From the NCBI RefSeq assembly GCF_018691265.1, contig NW_024881278.1, positions 7,957,501 to 8,021,500 on the forward strand: a DNA stretch of 64,000 nt. The letters are read 5' to 3'. A program made the translations under genes and the position numbers. The DNA comes from Tyto alba. Lineage: Eukaryota; Chordata; Aves; Strigiformes; Tytonidae. Under the pieces are notes generated by a model that saw only the letters and a list, made by a program, of their open reading frames with translations, was not told the DNA's origin and ran no database searches. Shown in pieces: positions 13,092-24,300 of this stretch. Each line of letters opens with the position of its first letter. The stretch's first letter is position 1.

Positions 13092-16000
13092 GCTTTAGGT
13101 CTTCCTGAAGCTATATTTAAAACAGTAGTTATACCGGAGATGTGAAGCTTGCTTTTGTGAATAGTGATTTGGAAATAATTTGAATATGGAAATTAAAATT
13201 TCTGGATTAAAAGGTTTGACATTATAGTCTCTGTAAGTACATGTAATACTTAAAGAGCAGCACTTGGACTACTCACCCAACACTGCCAGTCTTCAGATGA
13301 GCATTTTCATGTCTTTCATGTCACTGTTTGTTACAGTGAGCTAGAAAGCAGCAGCTTGCAATTCGAAATAAGTTGTTTCCTACACCAGTCAGAACGCTTA
13401 CCTTATCTCACATAATTCTGAAAAATAGCTTTTATTCACTTCAATACAATTTAGTTATTTTAAATGTACAAAATTATTCATCTGTGCTACAAGATGCAAA
13501 TCGAAAAACCTTATCTGTGTTCATAACCACTTATGATCATGTTGTTACCATGGAAACTTTCACTTTTCTTTGAAAAGTAATCTTGTTTGTTCTTGATAAT
13601 AATTGACAAGATGCAGTATCTTGCAGAGTAATTCCTATGTCTTTTTTAATGCTGGATTTTTAAGATGAGATACCCGTAGCTTTAACTAGTGTTTGGTGTC
13701 TTTACCCTATAAAACTGGTATTTTGGTTCTTGGATTTAAAGTTTTGTTTGGTTTTTTTTTCTGCTTCTTTTCATACAAAGGTGCCAGACCTAATAATCCA
13801 CCCCATCTCGTTCTTTGTTTTAATATACAGTTTGCACTGAAAATATTGCTAGAATTACCATTCTCAAACTTCCTGGTGATTTTCTATTTTTTCATAAAAT
13901 TGTTGCAACAAACCTTGGCAAATGGCAATGCCAGATGACTGTGCTGAATGTCAGATAGCAATGTGACTGCAGTACAGAGTGGCTGATAGGACAGTCTGGC
14001 TTCTATTGAACACAAATTTTATGCATCCAACTTGGATCACAGGTCTCTAGAATTGAAGCAAGCTGTACTTAAATGGTGTTGTGGGAAATTCTCCTTCTGA
14101 AAGTCAGATGAGTGATGGAGCACTATGAATGTAAGGGATAATGTGACCCTGCAGTTGATAAAAGGAAGTAGTATGTAGTCCTGAAAAACAATGTCTGTGT
14201 GTACAGCAGTACAACCACCACTGAATATTGTCTAATTTTCATGTCATGTAGGCAGTTGGAGAGAGCTGCAGGCATGAGTTGAGTTTGGGAAAGCATATTT
14301 TGCACTAAGTAATTCTATTTACTGAGTCAGGTGTAGAGCAAAAGTGAAAATGACTGTATTCAACTTGGAGTTATGGTTGAAGTGATAGATGCTTTCAAAT
14401 TAACTAGGCTATCTCACAGTTTTCTCAGCTGTGATTTGATCTAGGAAGCTATCTGGCTAGGTGCTGAATATGTTTATATTTTTATAAATCAGTGTACTTA
14501 ATACATAGCACTCATGTCTTGATAAACATTTTTCATATTACACAGCAATGTTACAGTAATGGGAATATTTTCTCTGTATAAGTAGCCCCTAGCAAGTACT
14601 GCAGTTAGGTTTTGCTTGCGAGATCTTGGTTAGTCAATTCTGACCAAAAAAAAAACCAAAACAAAACCAAAACACAACCCAAACAAACAAAACTCAAACC
14701 CCATACTTGATTGGAAGAACATTCATCTACTACTTACATTCTGTAAGTCATCATGTCAGTATGATGGTCTAAATTTTAAAGGCTTTGCTTCTTGGTTCTC
14801 CTTGCAGCAAAGTGTTCATTTTAGTTAGATAATTAATTTAGAAATGAAAATGGTTTTAATACAGCGAATAGTGATGTAAATGAGTACAGGTCACTTGGGA
14901 ACTTGCTCACTTTATAGCCAAGCTTCTTTCTATTCTGGGTCTTGCATTAGCACATCATGTTTCATTTAATAGTTTAGTTCTTAAGAGACTCACAAATCTC
15001 TGATAAACAGTACTGGCAGACTTTCACTTCATACTTCTTTCTCTGTTAACGAAGGAGATCACGTTTGAATAATAGGTTGTAGAAATTTAAATGGAATGAA
15101 GTGAAGTCTCAAGAGCTTATTGTTAACTTACTATGTTTTAATTATTGCAGCACTTGCAGCTATACTTACTGCTTTGTGGAGGTTCAGAACATTATGTTCA
15201 AGGATATAATTTATTATAATCTGCTCCATTGGATTCAGAGCGTTGGTAGGTGTTTGTACTCCAGATAGACAAATGTTCTGTTTACAGTTAAGTGTAACAG
15301 CATGTACTTACCAAAAATCTGGTGACTGCTGTCAGTGTTTCAACAGGTTGATTTGGTTTTCAAGTTTGTGAATGTTGGGAGGTTTTTGTCAGACTGCAAT
15401 TATTGAAAGTGAAAGCGAGCTTCAGAGGAACTCCAGTTTAAACACGGTTTTACAGTCCTGTAACTTTATGGTTTTAGGAGATTTGAGTAGATGAGAGATA
15501 TTAGTAATACTGATGGGTTATACTTTTAAAAGCAAATGACTGAGTTGTCTCTACTTGTAATCCACTAAGAATGCGTTGTGGCTGTTCTAAAAGGAATGGA
15601 AAAGGAGATCTGGATTTTGAGCGGTTTGACAATTAGATGAAAACTTAGTTTAGTCTTGTTCTTTGGGGTTTCTGTGTTACCAAAGAGAACATTATTTTTC
15701 CATCTTGTATTTCTATTCATGTAATGAAAAGAACTGGTACTCAGGATAACAAAATAAATAATGCAGGAGTGTTACAGAACTTTATTGTTGTCAGTAAACC
15801 ACTGAACTTAGTTGTCATTGATTATTGGTCCAGCATCTGTTGTATTGCTCCGAGTTCTTGTGCTACAGGTAGAACAGGAGCAGCTTTATTTCATGAACAT
15901 ATCTTCTACCTTCTCCTGGAAAAGCTCTTCTGCATTTGTCAATTCTGATGTCTTCACGTACATTTAAGGGGCAAAGCTAAATGTTTTTGAATAAAGTGTA

Positions 16001-19000
16001 CTTTAGTTTTACCAAGAAAAAAATGTTAACAGAGACTATTAATAATTTTGTAAAGCAGGTTGATTATTTGGGGTGGCACATGTTGTTCTCATTCAAAGTC
16101 TGTTTCTAAACTTTCTAAAGCTAATCTAGTCTATGATACCTATCTATCTGTCTTGCCAGTGGAGTTAAATTACATTATTTGCTTGAGTAGTAGGTCACTA
16201 TGACAAATTATGTGAAGGTATTTCTATATTACAGTATAACTGTGTTTATTAATTTGGAAAGAGCCATATAGTAAACAGGTAATAGTTTATGATCTATGAG
16301 ATAACAGAATAATATTTTAAATACTTTTCTTGGGCAGAATTTGGTAACTTGGACTAGCTGGAAGTGCTTAAAAGGATAGTAATAGAATAAATACCTGGTT
16401 TTTGCTGTGCATGTGTGCTTAGTAATTGTGGTATGTACTGTCTCTGCCCATAGGTGAGAGAAATGGCTGCTACCACACTAAGTGGTCTGCTACAGTGCAA
16501 TTTTCTCTCTATGGATGGGCCCATGCAGACCCATTTTGAACAGCTGTGCAAGATGAGGTTACCAAAAAAACGAAAGCGGGACCTGGGTTCAGTGGTGGAC
16601 ACAATTCCTTCTGGTGGTAAGAGAATTGCTTCAGAGACTAAAACCATGCATGTTGATAGCAGGTTAGGAAGAAAGAAGTCATTTGTGCTTACACTTAAAT
16701 GCTTATTCTGCAAGCACTCCAGATGGAATAGGATTTGTCCTGTGATTAAGCAGTATTTAGAAAATTAACATATACCTAGAGAAACACAAGGGCTGTTGCC
16801 TATGCAAATGTTTTTCCTTCCTAAGCATTCATATACCATAATGGCAAATCATTTACCTTAACCCTATTGTCTCTTTCTGTATATGTAGTGCAGATCCTAA
16901 TTCTTGTTAAGTGCTTTGAGAATTTAATTTACAGTGTAAAAGATGTATAAGAATACTACTAAAAAAAGCAAATAATGTTTGTTTATGATGTATTCCTATG
17001 CTAAGCTTATGTATTGCTTTTCCAGATTTAACACTAAAGAGATTTGTTTCCCATGTGCACAGTTCATAAAGAGTGCAGATGATAAGGGGTAGCTATTTCC
17101 TCAGTAAATAAACGTCCTTAGCTGCCACAACATAATTTCATTCCTTACTCTTCTTACCTTCCATTTGTTAGCAGTGTGCTTTTTCATTCTAAAAAAAGCC
17201 CGACTCAACACATGCACACACAAAAAGCCCTGAACAACAAAAAACTTCCTTAGTTATGAGCTTTGGCTTCTGACCAAACATTTAGTGCATCTGAGTCACA
17301 TTCAGTTGACCCAGGACTGGGTTTTCAAATTGTCAAATAGTTCCAGTATTTGAAGAAACATTCTGAATGCAAAAATAGGGAACAGTGGCGATGTAGTTCA
17401 TGAGCTATTTACTGAGTAGAGAAAGATTGCTTAAGAGAAGGAAGCTCATTTGAAATGTTTATAAAGTCTACAGCAGTTGCAGAATATTTTTTTTACACAT
17501 TCTGCCATTTGAAATGAAAGATAGAATCGGACAACGAATCTATAATTCTGCGTAAGAAGCGGAAGCAACTTGGAGATTCATACACTTGTATGAATTTGAC
17601 TATATGGTCTGTAGGACTGTCTGGTTTTCTGTAGAAGCTAGAGATATCTCTACTGTGGCAGGGTTTTTTGTTTTTAATACAAAATACTAGTACTCATTCA
17701 GTACTAATATCAGTATGTTGTTCTAATTAGATCACTTCTGTTTAATGTATAAGTTCTCAGTCGTTCCCATCAGTTAAAAATTAGCCTTATTTTCACTGAT
17801 AACCAGTTTTATGTTTGGCTGTGTCACTGGGGAATGTCTTAGACAAGATAGTTGCACCTTGCCAAATGTAAATTAATATCCTGCAATTGCAGACTTGGTT
17901 AAACGCCATGCTGGTGTATTAGGACTTAGCGCGTGTATTTTGTCAAGTCCATATGATGTACCCACCTGGATGCCACAGCTCTTGATGGATCTCAGCGCCC
18001 ATCTTAATGATCCTCAGCCTATTGAGGTAAAAGTACCAATTTTCTGTTCAATATAACACATCTAAAATAGGCTTCACTAATTATTCTTAATTTTCCTTTC
18101 CTAGAAAAAAAAAAAGGAACCTATTCAGAAACTTAGTTTCTGCTGCTTTTTATTAAATGGTTTCAAATACGTTTTAAGTCATGGACTGCTTTTAAGTACT
18201 TTTTGTAGCAATTCTGTTCTTGCTTTCAAATTTGAAGCATAAACTGAAAGCTGCAAGAACTGTAATGAGGAAATAGTCTTTTTAAATTAAAAACGTCACT
18301 TATGCATGACATTCTAGAAAATATCAACCTGAATCAAAAAAATCACTGAAATTTTTAATCCAAGGTTTTATAAGCAGCCCTAGAAAACAAGTTTTTAAAT
18401 GAAATAGGTACCTCTGTGGTTTTTGTCCTACTTGGTTTTGTTGACCTTTGCTGTTTTGACCAGAGCAGTGAGTTTATGGCTGAAGAATTCCTTAGATTTA
18501 ACAAACCTTGCCATGGTGTGCTTTACTGAATCAAGAAACTGAAGTTTTCTTTTGTTAATTTAATAATAATTATTTTAATAACAGAAGATAGATTTCCTCT
18601 GATTTGTTTCTTCTATGCACCTGGTGTGATTCACCAACTCTTTCTCATGTTTTGAGACCCAAACCATTGGTTTGAAATACCCAAGGAAGAGGGGAGAAAC
18701 ATTTCACTTGAACTTTCTAAGAATATACATTTTTTCAAACTCAAAATTGTGGGTCAAAGAATCCTTCTAATAAGACTAACCAGAAATGTAAAAATTAAAA
18801 TACTGGGGAATTGGGCTGAATTCCCCAGGGTCCTTCTCACCTTTGCAGCTGCTCAAATACCTGGCTCTACTCAGCAGTTACTTTTGTAGTATTCAATGTT
18901 TGTTTTGTCATGTAGCTTAAATCCATAACTGATACAGATCAATACTGATTGTCTGCTATGCAGATGACTGTGAAAAAAACGCTATCCAATTTCCGGAGGA

Positions 19001-19098
19001 CCCATCACGACAACTGGCAGGAGCATAAACAGCAGTTCACGGATGACCAGCTACTAGTGCTTACTGACCTCTTGGTTTCACCGTGCTATTATGCATAG
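1..19098 (+). CDS. PSME4: Proteasome activator complex subunit 4 (PA200), C-terminal 818 residues, 5' part outside window
   Basis: PA200 is a large, mainly nuclear HEAT-repeat solenoid that caps the 20S proteasome. It opens the alpha-ring gate without ATP and is linked to degradation of acetylated histones in DNA repair and spermatogenesis (family knowledge). I joined 19 exons by hand. They give one open frame of 818 codons plus TAG that follows the human protein closely from about its residue 1026 to its end. Visible landmarks are the segment starting [13 protein letters not shown] at position 1, [19 protein letters not shown] near 7274, a basic nuclear-localisation-like cluster PKKRKRD near 16560, and the final residues SPCYYA. 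The terminal YYA is the HbYX-like tail that docks into the alpha-ring pockets. The 5' half lies before position 1. One intron uses a GC donor, and another carries a retroviral fragment. Confidence 0.97.
8128..8245 (+). repeat. A/C-rich low-complexity block
   Basis: About 120 bases made almost only of A and C (CAAA and CCAAA units, a short C run near 8200) lie in the PSME4 intron between exons 7758-7889 and 8598-8806. It is simple sequence with no coding meaning. Similar shorter blocks occur at 14645-14700 and 46905-46965. Confidence 0.85.
9331..9348 (+). repeat. Poly(T) tract
   Basis: A run of about 18 T lies in the PSME4 intron 9192-10146. It is simple sequence. Confidence 0.85.
10556..11010 (+). 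mobile_element. Degenerate endogenous retrovirus pol (integrase) fragment, probably ERV-L-like
   Basis: Inside the PSME4 intron 10276-11734, one frame from about 10640 to 10840 reads as a retroviral integrase core. An SDNG motif has its Asp codon at 10657-10659. A Glu codon at 10765-10767 lies 35 residues further on, the spacing of the DD-35-E catalytic centre. Similarity upstream (from about 10556) is in a different frame, and an in-frame stop at 10840-10842 breaks the product, so this is a dead, old copy. No LTR is visible nearby. It lies in the same orientation as PSME4. Assignment to the avian ERV-L class is from memory of related bird copies and is tentative. The outer limits are approximate. 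Confidence 0.8.
13051..13087 (+). repeat. Poly(A) tract, 37 bases
   Basis: An uninterrupted run of 37 A lies in the large PSME4 intron. It could be the tail of an old retroposon, but I recognise no element in the sequence before it and no target-site duplication. The length is likely to vary between individuals and to be error-prone in sequencing. Confidence 0.95.
14645..14702 (+). repeat. A/C-rich low-complexity block
   Basis: The sequence is built from CAAAA and CCAAA-like units with almost no G or T, inside the large GC-AG intron of PSME4. Confidence 0.8.
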
Positions 19099-21360
19099 GT
19101 AGGTAAGATTATTTGTTTTGACATAAATTGACAGAAACATCGGTCCTACAAAATCTACTCTACCTCTTGAGTCTAACATGGACTACAGGGAGGAATCTCT
19201 CACCGTGGGGAAAATGCTACAGGCAAAGAGAAGTCCCTTGCACTTCCAGTGATCTGCTCAAGACTAGATCTATTTAGGTTAAATATTATCCATCTTTGTG
19301 TGTGTCCCTGTATTACGGTAGTATTTTACTAAGACACTTAGACTTGTTTTCTTGAATATTGATGTTCCTTTTCTCCATTTTCTGCCAGTTGGGTGTCTTT
19401 TAAATGCCTGGCAGTTTCACTAAAGGCAAGGTACTTGCTGCTTTGTACTTTTGATGCCTCTGAGGACTTTTCCCTACCACCTAGTCCAGTATATCATCTA
19501 CACCTCACGATGCGGAGTGACTGCTACCAAACTGTTGCCTTTTCCACGTTATGGCTTTGCTACCAGGTCTCTTTGCACAGGCATGACCCCAAAGAGTGAA
19601 TCTATTCCTGGAGTTCCTATTTGTTACACTACAACATTCTGATCTCTGTTGTACTGTGATGTTTTGTGACAGTGTTCCAAGAGAAGTTTTAATTTATATT
19701 TTCATTTTATTCCGTGGTAATAGCATGAGGCAATAATCTTGTTTTGAATTCTTTCTTTTCAGGTTTCTCTTGGGAAAATGAGGCTGTAGGAACCTTTCTG
19801 CGAAATAAAGGAAACTCAAATAAACTTATCACGTAGAAAACTTTGTTTTGGAAATCCTGATGCCTAATCAAAACCACTTTTAAATGCAAACAAAAAGACC
19901 TGGTTCTATTCAAAAAGAATTTCACCTCCCCAGGGAGCAGCTGTGGGAGCCCCACAGTCTCCTTGTGACTGCGCTTGCAGAGCCTGATTGTGAGTTTATT
20001 GCAAGACCCTTCTCATTGGCCTGCATTACACATCAGTCTTGTTTCTGCTTTCTTGCACACGGTGACTTACACTGCACATTTCTTATCCTCTCTTTCTGAC
20101 CCTTCTTCCCAGCTGTTTTCCAGCATCAAAGATATGCAGAACCAGAGTGCTGCAAACCAGAGTATTCTCAGTGAAGCTCTCCAATTCTGTTGATGCAACT
20201 TCTGACCTAGTCAGCATACAATACCAGGAACCTATCTTTCTCAGAGTTTATTTTTCACTACTTGGATTTGCATGCCCATCAGGTGATGGGCTCTGTATCA
20301 TTCAGTCCACCTCAGGGCAGGATTGCCTTTTTGTATCTTCTTTGTCAAAATGTAAATAGCAGATCTTTGTGCAGTATAAGTGATGGCAGGACAAAATATG
20401 GGGAGTGAAAGCTCTTACTGCCTGGCCAGGTCTTCATAGATAGCTTGACCACGTGTGGAATAAAAATGTATGATTATCTGCATATTTTTAAGGGTGAGAG
20501 ACTGTGGGTGTTTCCACATAATTAGAGCCCACAGATATGAAATTCTGGACTGTCAAGTGATGGTTGAATTCACAGAATGAAATGTATGCACAGTGGGAAA
20601 AGGCACTGAATGGCTATTTTTAACATCATACTCTTATAAGGATTGTCACTGTTTGAGCAAGTGTATCTTGTTCGAAGATTGTGGAAGTTCTGTATTTTTT
20701 TGCCTGCAGCTTTGTTCAGAGACTGATATCTATTGGCTATTTAACAACATGTTTAATATGTGTTACATAGTTGTAAAAGACTGTATAAATTGTAGAGGCA
20801 TTGCATTGACAAAACATTGTACAGTTTGCAACCTTTTACATAACACCATTGTGAGATTAATTTGTAAAGATTCATACTTAGATGTTAATACAGTAGTAGT
20901 TCTGGCTTTTGTATCAAATCAAATGCCATTATTAGTTTTTTAAATTATTTTCTTTAACAGAATATCTCTTCATGTCTGAAAGGCAGAGGTTTTGTTTTGG
21001 TTTTCTTGTATCTCATTATTACTATGTCTCAGATTTTAATGCAACACTTGTGGCCATCTCTAAATGCTGACATCACATATTCTGGTCTGATAAGTTCATA
21101 GAATGTGAGGTACACTGAAATAATTCATAAAGTGGTGTGTGTTTCAACTTTCATGCAACCCTACAGGAGCACTGATACATTTCGAGTGATCTACCTGCTG
21201 AGTGTGTGACTCATTCCAAACTTCAAAGCACAGCAGTGTTCCTGGTGCAGTATTTAATGAGTGTCAGCACACAGATGTAACCACTGCATAGCGTAGTGCC
21301 AAAATTATTATTTCAATTGTGTACGTAGTTTAAGACCCAATAAATGGACTGTTTGTAACA
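19099..21360 (+). other. PSME4: PSME4 3' untranslated region
   Basis: This is the non-coding sequence after the TAG stop at 19096-19098. It has no long conserved reading frame and is AT-rich. I end it at the AATAAA at 21339-21344, which is followed by T-rich sequence. Earlier weaker candidates (for example AATAAA near 20459) could give shorter transcripts. The limits are inferred; transcript data would fix the cleavage site. Confidence 0.7.
21339..21344 (+). terminator. PSME4: Polyadenylation signal of PSME4
   Basis: A canonical AATAAA about 2.2 kb after the stop codon is followed within 25 bases by TG/T-rich sequence suitable as a downstream element. Confidence 0.65.
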
Positions 21361-24300
21361 TCTGCATTTTTTGTATTTCTGAAGTGGAAATTTCTTCTTT
21401 TGAGACTGTAACTTAAGGTTGTTTTCTGTGCTTTTGAGCTTTTGGTATGAGGCATGTGTTTATTGTGGAATTTGGCAGTGAGTTAAAGATTAAAGATACA
21501 ATTCTAATGGTTGGGAAACTAGCTTTTATATTTATGTAAAAATATTTTCTACCTGGCAAGGCTTGCCAAAAAACTTACTAACTTCTGACAGATACAGTTA
21601 CAATTGGAGAAACTAGTTTGAAGTGGAGCTGGTTTTGCTGATAGGATTAAGAAAACTTTAATGGAAAGTCTTTGCTGCAGAGGATTGTTTTTAAAGTGTG
21701 TGTTGGCAGATTAACTGATGGAGCAGATACTATGTGTGCTGTTTTGCTTACAGTAAGGGCAGCTAACTTACAGGGTCCTGGTCTGCTGCTTTTTACTGTA
21801 GTTGGGAGTTTCTTATATACCTATAGTCAAAGTGTAGCTGGAATTTGCTGTAATGTTGAGAATCCAGTGCTCTGTAGAGAATTGTTCTGTAGTCAGAGCT
21901 ATGATGGCAAATAAGTAGGTGGTATTCATTCACAACAGCTGTTTATAAATCAGCAATAAATTACTTGATCCAAACAGATTGCCCAGAAAATAAGAGTAAC
22001 TATTCAAAGTGCAGTTCTGTAGCATAAAATATACCTATGGTAGTGTGAACAAACTTGTATTGACTTTTTGTGGGTGAAAGGTTGTCAGTCTCCTATTCTG
22101 AGAATGTAGGAACAATTTTGAGTTCTTTATCAAATACTGCAACTCCATTGCTGTTTTTATTCCCTGACTTTACCTGAGAAATACACACATGTAATGAGTT
22201 CTGAGCTTTCTGTCGCTTTGTCTTAGGCTGTCCATTCCCTAAAGCCTTAGAGATGAAACAACTGCAATACCTCAGTCTGGAGGAGGAGTCATTTCTGGCT
22301 TGAGAAGAGAGAATTTTTCCCCTTGGACAGTAAGGGAGATGGAAAAGTGTATTGGAGATGGTCTGGTAGCCCTGATAGCCTTAGTGACCATGTGTCAGTC
22401 TGCACAGATCATCTCGGTGGCCACCGCTGTTCGAAGCACCAAAGAACAGCAGTGATCTAAGGCAGGATTTCATTTATTTGTTGTTTGAGGGTTTTTGTCC
22501 ACCCTCGAGTTGCAGTGACTTATTGTTTAGTGGCTATCTTGCCAGAGTATTAAGAAGGGAGTCATTTCCTGTATTTCCATAACCAAGTAGGTATATTTGT
22601 GCATCTGAAAACCTGATGAAATCACAGCAGAGACATGTTTATTTTGATAAAAATGTATAAGAGAATTACCAAGTAGGTGAATAAGACTAAGTTCTGCTTT
22701 TGGGTGTCACCACAGACTTGACACTGGTGGATGGTGTTACTAACCAGTTGAGCTAATCTGTATATGGATTTTTCAAAAAATGAAAGAGGAAAAGGTATGA
22801 TGGTCATTATTTCTGATATGATATGATTGTGTTCCTTTTATGCCCAGGTAACTGCCCTCTGACCCTTTTTACTACTTTACCAGGCTGCTGGGAGTCCTTA
22901 GCTTGGTACACATGGATGATGTCTCCTGTCAGGCTTTCACAGTTAGGCATCCCCAGCATCCCACACTCCCTTCATTCTTGCACTTTCTTCCGCAGCTTCA
23001 GACTTCATGGAATCCTGCAGCAGAGACTCCAGCTTCCTTTTTTCTCGTGCTGTGGAAAGCACAATAATCGGGTAAGATATAAAAGGGAAAAAAAACAACT
23101 CATCAGTAGAAGGACCTGCTGTGAATTACCAGCTAACTTGTTTTACATTCTCACTGGCATTGTGCAGTAACTAGAAGGCAAATTTTCTGGATTTCCCTAT
23201 CGCAGAATACTTGCTGTATGTAGTCATGTGCTGTACAGGCTCTGGAGGAGGGGATTTCTAATAAGAAAAGGGGAAATTCACCTGAACCTGATCTAGACTT
23301 CCAGGATGTCTGCAGGCTAGAGGTAACCATGCTCCAGGGAGGGGGTTTTGTGGTGGTTAGTCTGACAAAGTACCCAGGGAACTAGGGTAGTGGTAGTTTC
23401 ACAATCTGCTACAAGGAGTTGGTGGTTTGATTACAGAAGAAAATTACACTGTGTGGAAGATGAAGAATATTGCTAAGCTGTTTAAGGCAATGCACACAAA
23501 TTACAAGCAAATTGTGATTGGTTTGCACTGAGGGTTTTATCTCTCTCTTGGTCAACAGGTGCTATGGAGAGATATTTAGAAGGGAAAGTCCATGCAGTGA
23601 AAGGAAAAAAAAGGTTAGTTTTGTCTCCCTGGGAAGGAGAGTGACTCTGAGTAAAGGAGTCTTGAATCAAGAGTTCTCTCAGAGCAGATGAAAGCTTAGA
23701 CTGCCTACAAAGGTTATCAGCAAAATTATATTTGATTTCTGATGGATTATAGTGCAATTCTTAGAGGAATTAGCTACATTGTAACAAGGCAGACTTTTTC
23801 TGAGGGCAAAAAGGAGAAGGGGCCTTTCTGGCCTTGATCCTTTTCTAATTCTAGATTAAATTACTTTTTCCCCAAAAGGCTTGTGGAAGTTCAGACTGCT
23901 CTCCCTGCCTGGGCTCTTAGCACCCTTACTGCTACTGGTATTTTGTAGAAATTACCTGAGCAGACTGCTGCTAGAGATGGAGCTGGACAACTGCTTCCCT
24001 TGGGGAGTAGTGAGAGGTACTGGGAAATAGGAGGTGCAGTCATCTCCGATTGGCATACTTAGGAAAAACAGCAGTAAACCAAATAGATCTGTTTTAGCAA
24101 TAAGTGTAGTCAGATTTGTAATAAGTCTAGGTAGAAGCCAAGGTGACTTCACACAGGAAGGGTTCTGTTAAGAGTATCAGTTACAAGCTAGGAGAAAGTA
24201 AAAAATTTTTATTTATATTTTTCTGGGTTAACTTTCATTATTCCAGCTTCCTTCCTTTACGACTCTTTTCTTAAAATCAGAAGGTAGTGTTCTTAGGCTG

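Larger units (their letters stand above)
11891..16453 (+). other. PSME4: GC-AG intron of PSME4
   Basis: The preceding exon ends in codons for DEQLE (last base 11890) and the next exon begins at 16454 with VREMAATT, as in the mammalian protein. The only junction that keeps the frame places GCAAGT at the donor and CATAG at the acceptor. Apart from C in place of T at +2, the donor GAG|GCAAGT fits the consensus well, as is typical of U2-type GC introns. Using the GT four bases downstream would shift the frame. Confidence 0.85.
1..19098 (+). other. PSME4: PSME4 exon map (19 coding exons)
   Basis: Coding exons read from splice sites and protein continuity are 1-210 (5' end cut by the window), 924-1060, 1384-1437, 2250-2379, 3007-3088, 3618-3771, 4214-4283, 5022-5147, 5486-5638, 6397-6501, 7274-7365, 7758-7889, 8598-8806, 9106-9191, 10147-10275, 11735-11890, 16454-16616, 17893-18026 and 18964-19098. 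The total is 2457 nt, exactly 819 codons, and all phases join without a frameshift. Every intron is GT-AG except 11891-16453, which starts GCAAGT. The introns hold no other gene that I recognise. The largest (11891-16453) contains a 37-base A tract and A/C-rich simple sequence. Confidence 0.93.

Noticed and set aside
22823..23170. 115-codon + strand frame
   Set aside because: It resembles no known protein and sits in ordinary intergenic sequence.
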